The notes beneath the pieces were generated by a model that did no database searches, was not told the origin of the DNA, and saw only the letters and a program-made list of their open reading frames with translations. 64,000 bases of DNA from Oryzias latipes (Eukaryota > Chordata > Actinopteri > Beloniformes > Adrianichthyidae), in assembly GCF_002234675.1 (NCBI RefSeq), contig NC_019876.2:26333750-26397749 (forward strand), given 5' to 3'. The translations under genes and the position numbers were made by a program. The stretch's first letter is position 1. Every line of letters begins with the position of its first letter. This document shows positions 10,421-23,200 of the stretch, piece after piece.

Positions 10421-10837
10421 CGGCCGCTGCAGCATCATCTGTCCATGTCAGAACATCCCCTCCTCTGCATGCCTGCATGATGCACGTGCTGCACCAGGAC
10501 TCCACATGGTCAAGCCAAATGTGATGGAAGCAGAAACATGTAGGAAAACGCTGCCCCACATCAAAATGATTCTGCTTTCACACACCCTGCAGCAAAATAT
10601 GAAGAATGTTGTTGTGAAATATTGATTGAATCGTTAAGAAAACATAGTTAATCTTTAATTAAATATAAGCTAATTTTTTCTAACCCTTTTTGAAATGATC
10701 TACTAATTTTCTTTACTTTTTACAGAAAAAAAATCCCTGAAAAAAACATCACTTTTTCATTTGAGCTTTGCGGTTTGTGATTTTTATGCACTGAATACAT
10801 GTCTCAGAATTCTGCTGGATGTAAATCCTTTTACAAA

Positions 10838-12500
10838 TTAGAGACCCACTCCAATGAAAACACTGTTTTTAACGTGTACTCAGTGGCGAATTTAGCAGTT
10901 TGGGGGCCCCAGGTGAACAATAACAAGGGGCCCTCTGCAGGAGTTGGATTGATTTCTCCTTTTTTTTTTTTTTTAATCCTTACCCATAGTGTAAATCATT
11001 GAATAACAGCCGTACTGGTCCAGACAACATCAATGTCAAGAATCCAAAAGTTTTAATAAGAATTAAAAAACTAAAGTCACAATTAAATGTTAAAGACATG
11101 CATCTTATATTATATTATTTTAACTTGGAAAAATAGTACATTTATAAAATGCACTAATTTGTTAATATTTTGAAGGAACAAATGAGGATTTGCTGTCTTT
11201 TCGTTAATTAGTCAAGTTCTAATAAAGAGGACAAAAGAAACAGAGTTTTCCTGATCCTGTTCTTGTCTTTCCGTCTTCCAGCACTTTTGGAAGTCAGGCA
11301 AAAATGTCTTGCTTTCTTTTGGCCTTTTCCTCTTTTCACTCTGCTTCATTTGAGCACTTTTTTTTTCCAATTGCTTTGAATCATCAATTGATTTCTGTGT
11401 TGCCAGATTGAGCTACGGTTTTCCAGCCTAAAAGTCATCTAAAATTAAAAAGTATTTGTTACTTTCTAGTTGTGTAATAAAAGAAAATTATCCACAACAC
11501 TGACAGTAAAAAATCCTCCCAAAAACGTATACGTCTTGGTTTCCTATGTCGGAGAGTCCTGTGCTTTTGGTTTTTAGTTTTCTGCTGGCGGCCTCCAAGG
11601 GGAAACCATAATGCCACACATGCATTCATAAAACAAATGTTCTATTGTATATATTATTTATTACAATAAACTCTGTTGTTTTTCGGCCTCATTCAGTCTT
11701 TTCAGCACAGCTTCACGTCAGTTCTGAAGTGAAATACATGACCTTTCATAAAGAAAGGGAGAACAAGGAATAAAAATGTCTAGTTAGAACACGTTAGTGT
11801 GAATGAATATTTATTTTAGTATCAGTAGGCTTTACATTTTATGACGGCAGGTGATGACAGGTGAAGCACACACCCAACAGCGTATATGTGCTTGAAACGC
11901 GCTTCAACCAGGAACTAATAGCTCCATAACCGATCCAAAACCCGCCCAAATTATGTCAATTCCACCTAAAGCTATTTTTTACCTGCAAAGTCAGAATAAA
12001 AACTGGCCTACCAGCTCTGCATGCTTTTTTGTGGTATTTTTCTGACACAAAGAAATTTAAGCTTAAAGTTTTAATTCTATGTATTTATTTTTTTCAAATT
12101 GTTGTAAATTAGGAATAAAAAAAATGCAGTTTGAAAAAAAGCACATTTGTGATGTGGTAAATACGTTGGGGGAGGGGGGCATCCTGATGCATCCACTTGC
12201 AGACGACTGGCTGTCTTGAACGTCTTTGTTTTCTTCTTCTGCCCTGGCATCTGAATCTGTACGGCTGAGTAGATCCAACAATGCTCGCCATTTTTGTGGC
12301 ACCGCTAACGGTAAGTTGTAGCTGGAAGCTGGCAGAGGAGGGTGTAAACAGAGAGCTCTCAGCAACCAGAAAGGGAAGGGGGGGGGAGGCGTGGTTTTTG
12401 CACAAACCCACGCTCCAGCCTACAACTCAGAGACAAATTTCTAAACAACTACTGCCGCTCTGCAGAAACTGTCCTAGAAAACGATACGTTTTTGGGTTTC
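10838..12500 (-). mobile_element. TTAA-type MITE in reverse, split by a ~1.1-kb insertion
   Basis: 10838-10880 matches the right end in reverse (gagacccactccaatgaaaa). About 12019-12500 continues the same element in reverse (aatttaagcttaaa, cctgatgcatccac, gctcgccatttttgt, actgccgctctgcagaaact). Between them an unrelated block begins CAGTGGCGAATTT at 10881, looking like a hAT-type end. The right end of that insert is not clear. Confidence 0.65.
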
Positions 12501-14286
12501 GGCTACTTTCTGCGTATTCATAACTAGATTGGCAATTCCTTCAAAGGAAAGCTATAGAGATTCGAAGTGTTTTAAGCTGTCACTATCAAAGGCCAAAAAT
12601 ACACAGTTTGAATATGGATGCACCTTTAGGTTTCAAGAACCGAGGGACATAGCTGCTCAAAGGTTCTTTAACTCACCACTAGGGGGCCTCAAACATTTTA
12701 AAACTTTCTAAGGATAAGACATTTTAAGACATTATTAGCATCTTAGTTGCTTTTTGTGCTCAGCGACCAGACGGATCCGTGTCACAATCAAAAACAGCTT
12801 TATTGTCACCAGCTCTCCATACAAACAAGAGTTCTCACTTTGAAAGACAGATTAGAAAATATGTACATACATTCCTGAAAGCAACACAAGCTGAAAGACG
12901 CGCACACGCACACACACCCCCATGCACACGCCCTCACTTCATTCTGTTAGGGGGCAGAGCCTCTGCTGAGCAGCGTGTCCCCAGCCTGCCTGATGCTCCA
13001 CCAGCATCTGCGCATCCCGTAGGGAGACGTCAGACAGGGTTTTCTGCTCCCCAAGGATGAAGAATGAGCTTCTGCCAGAGAGGAAGAGGAGATGTAGGGG
13101 GGAGTGTGCTGGATGTATGTAACAGAGGAAGCATCAGAGGTTTTTTAATGAATTCATAATCACATTCAGCCGCTGAGAGATCGATAACAGTCACTCACAT
13201 CCAGATCCTTCTGTTGGATCATTCCTAAAACAAACAAACAGTCATTTTGAATCAGTCGCTGCAGCTTTGAGGAGCCAGCGGACTTCTGCGTTCCTTTATC
13301 GTCACGTATGACTTTTAAATGCGATCCGACGACCGCGTCAGCTTTTAAAGTCTGCAAGACGTTTCTAACTGTTAACTCAAACGGCTGATGTTTTTCTGCT
13401 GTGAAAGATGAAGAGGAAGTCCATCAAGAAGAGCTGTGGTTCACCGTCCAGATTTAAGGCAGCTTCTCTTGATGTAAATAATCAATGCATTGCTTGGTGG
13501 TTTAATCACAGATTTATCTGGAAGAAATTAGAAAATAAAAAATAAAACCTTTAAAAACGCTTTTAAAAGTCCAGAAAACTGTTGATGAAGACTAATTCTG
13601 TTTGCTTTGTGGAAAAGGTTTAATAAAAGCAAAAGTGGCACAAAGCTGCAGTGGATCAGGACACTCCACGAGTGTTTATTTATGTCCCCTCATCCGAGCT
13701 TCCACAGCCGTTTCCTCCACCCCATCATTCTTCGTAGGATATTTTTGATGATCATTTCTTACGGCTTAAATGTGTGTGTTTCTTCGTGAAGATCAGGTTA
13801 AATCATCGCGTCTGCTGGGGTGAGAAGCGGGTGCTTGGTAAGGCCTGAAGGGGGCAGTAGTTGACCGCGGTGCTCTTCATTTCTGGGGCGACACAGAGCG
13901 GGGAAGCAGCTGGACCGGCATCAGTAGTCTGACGGGACCAGAGGGGAACGTCGACAGGAATGTTGCTGCAGTCCTTCACTGAGGACCAGAGTCTAAACGT
14001 GAAGGAGAGCCGATGCGGTGAGGCCTGCTCTGGTGGACATTCTTCACACCTGAGACTTCAGCTGGACTCCCCCCCCCCCGTGACAACCACACACAACCAC
14101 AGCCCCACGCTGGGCTCACACTCACTCACAAACACGACAAAAGGCTGCGGATCTGCTGCCTGAGCATCTTCCCCACGACAAAAGGTGGGGCAGCAGAGCC
14201 CAGAGCCAGCGGCACAAGTCCGAGCATGCTCAGTTCCAGGCACTCTGCCCTCCGCCTCGTTGCTGTGGCAACAGCTCTGTTGTGTA
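12501..14286. other. vgf-ap1s1 intergenic and ap1s1 3' flank
   Basis: No further exon found. Probably holds the ap1s1 3' UTR (to about 13675). A LINE-tail-like aaacagctttattgtcacca lies near 12792, and a (CACA)n stretch near 12900. Confidence 0.5.
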
Positions 14287-17200
14287 CTACGCCAAGCCCA
14301 TCTCCTCCAGAACGCTGCGAGGGGATTCGTCCTCCTGCACAGACAGAAACATGACGTGACGGGGATTTGAACCTGGAACTTGCGCTCTCAATCTTTTTTT
14401 TTTTAACCAAACCAAATCTGACGGAAAGGGAAAAAAAATGGAAGAATGGAAGCTCCTGGAGAACTTTGGATGGATCTGCAGCTGCAGAAACACCAACATA
14501 TCTTCCATTTCTGGTCAACAAATCCTTTTTAAAACAAGAGAGTGCGCCTCTTTCCCATCAGATAATGAGAAGGAAACTCAGGTGATAGATGACCTCTGCT
14601 CCACAACGGAGCTCCAACCCTGAGGTGGAGCAGGTGAAGGAGTCCTTACCTCCTGCAGCAGGTCCGCTTGCTCAATGGCTTTGAGGACGCTCTTCTTCGA
14701 CGTGTCCTGGATCTCCCCTCCCATCAGGAACTCATCCAGGATGAAGTAGGCCTTCTCAAAGTTAAAGATGATGTCCAGCTCACACACCTGCGCACAAAAA
14801 AACGGCGTCGGCGCCTCCATTAGTACCCCGGACCTGCAGCTTCTGATCCGACCGCAGCTCCATCACTCACGCTGCCGAAGTATTTATCCAGGAGCTCCAC
14901 GAAGCGGTGGATGACCTCCAGGGTGATCAGCTCGTTGTCCTGCTCCTCTATTGCACAGCAGAAATACAGGCTGGCGTACCTGCATGGATAAAAGACAAAA
15001 GCACCGCATGAATCACCTCTGACCAGACGACCCTGACCTCAACCTTCAGACTTGCTCCGGTTCTGCAACATGAAACATCCTTTTTCTATCAGTGTCACCT
15101 CAAACATCCAAATTCAGATGATCTTCAGATATATAGAATCTGTGGTTAACAAAATAAAGAATCTGATTTTTTATTATTGTTTTCCACTGGGCCCTTGGGG
15201 GCCCCTGGGGGCCTCTGGAGAGCCACTGGATACACAAATTGTGACCAATCAGCAGACTGGAATGGCAGCTATTTCACGCTAAACTGAAACATATGTGAGC
15301 AAAATCAGACATAGGGAAAAAGCGAGTTGAGACACAACGCATGCAAAAACATTTGTTTCGCAAGTGCAAAATTATTTTTTAAAAGCAAAAAAAAAAAAAA
15401 AAGGTTTTGAAAGCAGACAAAATTTCAAAGCAAAGATAAATAAATTTAAAAGCAGAGAAAAAATATGTGAATGCAGATATTTAATATTTTCATCTGCAAC
15501 TTAGAAAGCTTTGTTTGCAATGTGGTGCCATAAATATTGCTCCATAGAGGACAACAAAAAATAGTGAAAGCAGGTGGGTATTCCAGGAAGCATGTTTAAA
15601 CTAGCCTGACTTTAACCCTGAACTCTGGCTGAAATCCGCCTGAACTCGCTTACTCTGGGTATGTCGGTTCCAAAAGACCGGATATGAGTTGGCGTAATTA
15701 CGCCCGACTCGGTAACCCTGGGTTAATGGGCGTGCACAGCAGGTACATAAAGACATTCTCAATAGATCGCCGATTTCCGGAGTCACCATGGAAACGTGTG
15801 GAGAAAAAAGAAAGCGCTATATTTCAGTGAGACGGAGTCTGAGGTTTTAATGACGGCGTATTAAGATTATACGTCCATCAAAAAAGTAACACGGCTGCAT
15901 CATCATCAAAAGAAAGAGTTTCTGCTTGTAGTAGAAGAACAGACAAAGTAAACGCACAAGTTTCTGATCTTATTTCCATTTTCCTCGTGACGCACATAAC
16001 TTATCCAATTTTTCCAACTTAAATGAATGACTTCTATTGGTAACAAATAATTGAGTTAAATTTATTCAACCTAATTTCTTACTTCTATAAAACTCAATAA
16101 TTGTTTATCCAACTCAAATTTACGTATTTATCTAACTAAATGTCATATTACTCCAATTCAATTAATATTTTTTCCATCTTAATTAATTAAAATTCTTGAA
16201 CTCTCATATGTCTAAGTTTGAGCCAGCAGATATACTCATTTTATAACAATAAAAAGGACGGGGAAAAAATGCACGGAGTGCAAAAATTGATTAAAGAATT
16301 TTCTATTACTATCATTGCTGACCGTAGGGGTGCTATATAAACTCATCATCCTCTCCTTCACTCTCACTCATGGTGCAGAGACGTAAGCATAGTAGGCCAA
16401 AATAACTCGGCAAAACACAGTAAAACAGCTAAACAACTAAACACATTTGGTCAAAAACCCACACTTAAATACAAATCCGTCCAGACAGGCAAAGGGAATG
16501 GTATCCCACAATCCCTTGCGGTGCTGATCTAACACCAAAGTTACACCTACTTAATTGAATGAATTTGAATGAAAGGAAAATAACTGTTTGACTAAACAAA
16601 AAAATGATTTATCTTAACTGAAGCAAAAAATTAAGTTGGATCAAAGTGAAAAAGTTGAATTTTCCAACATCCATATGTGGTCTCATCAACCTCTCACGGT
16701 GGAAAAAGTATTATCTGAGCTTCTTCATCCACTAAATCATCTTCAAATGGACACCCCATGCTGCTTCACCTCTCTCAAAACAAACTAAGCTTCAACTAAA
16801 CCTGCTCCAGACCAGGTTATGTTCAGAGCATGAGTTTCCATGGCAACTTGACCTACCCTGAAACAAACCTCCATTTCTGGAACCGAAAGCTGAGGTTATC
16901 AACTTCCTTAGCCTCAAACTTACCGTGGGAGCTAGCATGACCTGCTTTCTGGAATACCCCCCTGTTGAGCTTAAAGTTTTATAAACAACAAAAAACGTTT
17001 AAAACTATTTTACTCCAACGCTCAATTCATGGAACACATGAAGGGAAAGACCACAATTGATCAGAAAAGACATTTTACTTTCTGGACCAAAAGTAATACC
17101 GTATTTTCACGACTATAAGGCGCACTCAAAAGTCATAAATTTTCTTCCGCCAGCAGGGGGCGCCCTATGAGCCGGTGCGCCTTTTGTGTAGTTGTGGGTT

Positions 17201-20200
17201 GTAGAAAAAGATGGAGGGGGGAGGGAGAGAGACGTAAAGGCCAAGTGGAACCTAACTGCAGTGCAACTATCTACATTTTAAAGCCTTCTATGCTCCTTTT
17301 ACCTCATAACCCTCAAACATTTCAGTACAGGAGGAGCGAGCAGAGAAGCAGCTGGCCCACTGCTTTGAACTGCTACCTTCGCTAGCGCATAGGAGGAGAA
17401 ATGCAGAGACAGACTGGCGCAGTTCTGTGTGTGTGTGTGTGCTGAAAGCAGCTCCGTTTTCTAGCGCATAGAAAGGAAGAAAGGAGACGGCACACGCAGC
17501 GTCTGTGTGTGTGCTGTGTGTTTAGCGCTTGTACGGAGGAAGGGAGCGCTGCAAGTGAGCGACCATTCAGTTTGTGATCAGTTAGGGAGAACAGTAACAA
17601 GATAAAAATATTTTCTCTACAAAAAACAGAGACTGGATGTTTTATTAACCCACTCTAGAAGCGCTGAGGTTCTGAACGGGGCGTTAACGTGCCCGCGCCT
17701 TAACACCCGGTGCGCCTTTTGTATGTGTCAAAGACGGAAAAATCCCCCGTGACTGAGACCGCGCCCTAACATCCGGTGCGCCCTAACATCCGGGGCGCCC
17801 TATGGTCGTGAAAATACTGTATTTGTTTTTTATGTGTGTGTGCAAACACTTCTCTGTCAACATGATAACTCTGGAGCAATAAACTGGTCAACAGTTGTTG
17901 GTCAACAGGAAATTAACCTGTTCCTGTCTTTTGATCGGTTTGCTGTGGATGAAGACTAAAACGAGACCCGCTTCAGTCCAGCGTGAAAACACAGCTCAAC
18001 AGCAGTCGGTGTGGTTTCTCCGTTGAAGGACACGGATGAAGATCAGGAGAAGCACACAGTGACCTCTGAGAGATCAGAGACTAATGGAGACCGAGAGTGG
18101 GCCTCATTTTTGTCACCGCATTTAGGTCCTGCTGTTCCCCAAGCACAGCGGCACAAACTCAACCCAGAGCCACACACAGTCAGTCGGCTCATTCGGTGTG
18201 TGGTTTGTGCAAAAGCCAGGGCCGTGTCACCTTTTGTAGACAATCTTGAGGTCCTTCCACTCCAGGAAACTGCACATCTTTGGTTTGCGCGCCAGCACGA
18301 TCTGCATGAGCTCGCGCACCATCTTCTTCTTGTCCCGCTCGGCGGTGGCAGTGTACCACTTCTGCAGCCGCAGCTTGCCCTGCCGGCTGAACAGCAGCAT
18401 GAAACGCATCTGCAACAACAACAACAGCGCAGGCGGCCATTAGACGGGAGTTTTGATTCAACTCTAGAACTGCTCTAAATCGGACATTCATCGCTAAAGT
18501 CTGCTGACATTCATGTTAAAGGAATCATCCAAGAAATCCAGTATTCTAGAACATAAAAGCTTTCAGGAAACTGTTGAGAGTCGTGTAGACTGCTCGATAA
18601 AAAAAACTTTCACCATCAACTCATACACAAATTGTGACAAAAGCAGAAAAAGATTCTAGAGAAGAAAAAATTCAGGTAAATAAATGACGACAAAAATTCA
18701 ATAAGTGGGATAATTTATGGAGATTTCACAAATGAAGAAACCAAAGATAAGTTAGGGGCTAGGAGGTGTGACAGGGGCTGGGGGTTGTCTGTAGGTATGG
18801 GGAGGGGGGCTCCATTTTAATTGTCCTGCTTTTTTTTAAATGTTGTTTTGTTTTGTTTGAATGTAAAGCACTTTGTGTTGTGCTTTTATAGGAAAAGTGC
18901 TTTATAAATAAAGTTTGACTGATTGATTGAAATATTATGTTCAAAATAAAACTTGATGCACATCTTACGAGCGTCGCTCAGCAAGAACAGATTGTTGCTG
19001 GAGGAAGCGTGCACAAAAAAAGAAAAAAGAAAATTTATTGTTATCGCAATATCAGGCTGTACCAGATGCGTATCGCAAAAGATGAAGACCATAAAACTTT
19101 AAATGGTAACCATTTAAGCTGAAATGTGCTGAAACAATCTTATGGCAGCTTGAAGTATTTAACCAATCAAATAAATCCCTTTATGCAATTGACCAATCGG
19201 ATGGACTCCTTTGATGTAAGATGCTCGCCCCCTATGTAGACCAGAGCCATTTAGAGTATAATTTAAGCTACGTTGACTATTATTTTAGAACAGCTTCAGT
19301 CAAATGGAGATTATGCTTTTGGTTGTTTTGCTATTTGTTCATGTATCGCAAGTTATATCGTCATCTAGGGTTGTGCCGATGTACGATACCATCGTCCATC
19401 GTGATGGCTGACTGACATCACTATGGAGAGACACCATCGTGATGCCACGCCCCCCGCCACGCTGCGAGTCGACACCATAATAAAAATCCATGCGGGAAAC
19501 GCCACAATCTGCATCTTGGCCGCACGTAAATATCTGGGAATAACATCAGCCTTTATTTTGTCGGGACACGACTGGAAACAAATCCACGTGATTGTTTGAA
19601 TGGTTTCTAAGGACTGAGCGACATTTCTGCTTTGAAAAGCTCTCACACCGCTCCAAAGCCACTGTGTGAGTTGGCGGTCCGAGCTCTGCCCGGAAACACA
19701 CTTTTAGACCTGGTTCTCCTGAGTTCGGTAGCTCGTTCACCTAGAGCTGCAGGACAGATCGCAGTCCTAAGTCTCCCACACATGGCGCACACGTAACAAA
19801 GCATCACCCCTTCCCCTAAAAACACAAAGTCCGTCTGCTCTGCTCAGAGACACGGTCGCTCGGTCCACCGCTTGACTAATCAAGTGCAGGAGCGGACTAC
19901 TTTCCCATTTTGTTTGTTATGTTTTTTTTTTTTTTTTTTTAAAGTCATTTCCCTCAGTTTATACTGGATCATTGCGGATGAGTTATTAGTTGGGAAATAA
20001 AATAAATGAAGTAAAATCTTCTTCTTTCGGCTGCTCCAATCAGGGGTCGCCACAGCGAACAAGTCGCATGGTAAACTTGGCAATGTTTTACGCCGGATGC
20101 CCTTCCTGACGCAACCTTCTCAAACCGGGCTTGGAACCGGCACAGGGGTAGAGAAGGGAACAGGGAGCAGCCCGGAGTCGAACCCTGGTTTCACGGACGG

Positions 20201-23200
20201 AAGGCGCCGCGAACCAGCACGAGCTAAACCGGCTCCAAAATAAATGAAGTAAAATAGCGAATAATAATTATATAATCACGAAAAATTAAAAATTCCCCCC
20301 GGACGATTTCAAGCTGTGATTATCCATATCGCAAAAGTCAGCAAAAATCGCAAAAAAAAATGGTAAACCTTAAATGTGCTAAAACAATCTTATGGCAACT
20401 TGAACTATTTAATGAATTGAATAAATCTCTTTATCCATTTCGCCAATCAGATGGAGCCCTTCATGTTGTTGACCAATCGGATGGAGCTTTTATTTTGAAT
20501 GTTTCCCTCCTAATTAGACGAGGGTCATTTGGAGAATAATTTAAGGTGTTTTGACTCATATTTAAATTAAACTTTTGCAGTGAAATGGAAATGTTTTTGT
20601 TGTTTTTTCCTTTTTGTTCATTTATCGCAAGTTATATCATCATCGCAATATTGATCACTACTTTTGCAAATCACAGGTTTTTCTTCATATCATGTAGCCC
20701 AACATCTGTAGTCCAAGTGGACATCTTAAAGTTCCACTCTGATCATCTTTGGATCTGGTCAAAGCATTCCCAGTGGTCTTTTAGTTATAATTATGCTGTT
20801 TTTAGACATAATAAATTAAATAAAATAAAAATCGCTGTCATTTTCTGGGACATAGTTTCTGCAGAGCGGCAGTAGTTCATTAGAAATTTGCCTCTGAGTT
20901 GTGGGCAGGAGTGTTGGCGTGGAGTACGCCTACCTTCCTTTCCCATCATCCCTTTTGGTAACACTCTATACCGCTAGCTTTCAGCCCCATCATGCCCCCC
21001 GCCTAAACAAAAATGGCGAGCAATCTTGGAGCTTTCCAGCCGTACATCTTAGATCCAGATTCCAGCTCAGACCAGGAAAACAAAGACGTTCTTGGATCTA
21101 TGTTTCTGACAGTGGATGCATCAGAATGGAGCGGAGCAGGAAGACTGTGGGCGGTCCAGCGTATTTTCTGCTTCACAAATACATTTTTATTCCAACTGAA
21201 TATTTTCTTCTGCTCCTGATTCACAGTGATTTGAATAAAGAAATACTCCAAAATTGCATTTTTTTTTTATCCATGTCCTCCATCTTCAAGTCTTTCATGC
21301 CGCTCAATTCTGTAGCAGCGATTCTTTTTCGTGAATGATTCTCATCTGTTCAGAACACCTTTTCTTGTTTTTGAGCGACGCATTTTAAGCTCACAGGTAG
21401 GCCTGCACAATATACCGCAAATTTATCGTTATCGCAATTTCAAGCTGTGCAATATGCATATCGCAAAAGACAGCAAATTTGCAATAAATGGTTACCTTAG
21501 ATGTGGCCAAACAATCTTATGGCAGCTTGACGTGTTTAATGGATTGAAAGAATCCCTTTCTGCATTTGACCAATCAGATGGACCCCTTCACGTTGTTAAC
21601 TAATCGGATGGCGCCCTATTATGTTGTATGTTCGCCTCCTACGTCAACAAGGGTCATTTGTAGTATAATTTTTAAGCTGTTGTAATGGAATGGGAATAAT
21701 ATTTTTGGTTGTTTTGCTAATTGTTTAAATACCGCAAATTATATCGTTATCGCAATATTAATTACTAATATCGCATATCGCGAGTTTTTCTTCATATCGT
21801 GCAGCCCTACTTACAGGAAACGTAGTTGAGTGCAAATAACAATCATGTGATTCTAAATGCTAAGCTTCCATAAAAGACCTTCAATGGTTGCTCCCAACAT
21901 TTTCCAAAAGGAGGAACAGATCAGCTGTGAATCTGTCAGACAGACGAGAAGAACCAGGACATTTGAGAGTTTCAAGAACTCCTTTAAAGCCTGAAAATAT
22001 GACCACACGCCACAAAACTCCCAGGTGCCCCAGAACTGTCATGATAAATCAAATTTTCTATCAAGGTTCAAAAGACCTACTTAATGTGGTTTTCGCTTGA
22101 ACTTCAAAGTTTCATAAAATAGAGCTAAGTTGATGTAGAGTGTGCCTGTTAAGGACTTCATTTGCATAAGGTTTCACTGAAATCAGCAGGAAATGCCACC
22201 TCAGTCTGGGTTATGTGCTCTATAAATAACATATGAAGCTACAATGAAGTTAAATTTAGCGTCTGAACCGGGCAGCTTCACTCAGAGGTTTTCAGAGCTG
22301 AATGAGGTCTAACTCATTTTTAAAGCCCTTAGGAGAGGAGACATTCAACCGGACTCTTTTTTTAGAAAGTGTATTTACAAGAGTCCTTCACAGAAATCAG
22401 GATTGAACGTGGTTTTTATTTATGTAGAACAGCTCCAGATTTATCAGTGCTCGTGTCACCAGAGGGATCCTGTCAATGATCTCGGACTTCAGTGACCCAA
22501 ACGCTCATGTGACCACAGGCGTCGAAAAAGCAGCAATCTTTTATTTGTTGAAGGTGGAGATTGAAGTCGATTCTTTTGAGCCGGATTGAAGCCCGGTGCT
22601 TGTTGCAGACACATCTTTTGTTCCTATAGTCTCATTTTTCAAATGGGCAGATTAAAATAAAAAAAATATAAAAACAAAACCCTAAAAGCTTTCATTTCCC
22701 CATGCTTCCTCTTCCTCAGTACTGCAGTGTTATCAGGAGCACAGCTCACGGGTAACCGAAAACCCACGAAAACAGCGGCACACCAGCATGTGCACAAGTG
22801 GATGTCAACTATATGGTGCCCAGCAGGGAGACAAGACTAGAAGATTGCACACCTTGAGTGTTGCTGGTGAGCAGCACATGAGCCAGATGCTGCAAAGCTG
22901 CAACATCTGGTGTTCACTCAACAACAAACCAGCCCATATCATCACACTTCACCTCCATGCTTGGCGTGAAGAGTTTGTGCCAATGTCTTTCTAGTTTACA
23001 AACATTCTTTGCGCCCAATAAACCAACAGGCCTCAGAATGGCCCAAGTGTACAGCGTTTCCTCACTTATCGTAGGTGTTACGTTAAAAAAAAAATAGGCC
23101 GAATCCACAAATAATTACAGACGTTTAAGGCCGTAAAACTCATCGTTGCACATTTTATACACATTTCTCCAACAGACATGAACCTTTTCACACTTTTCTC

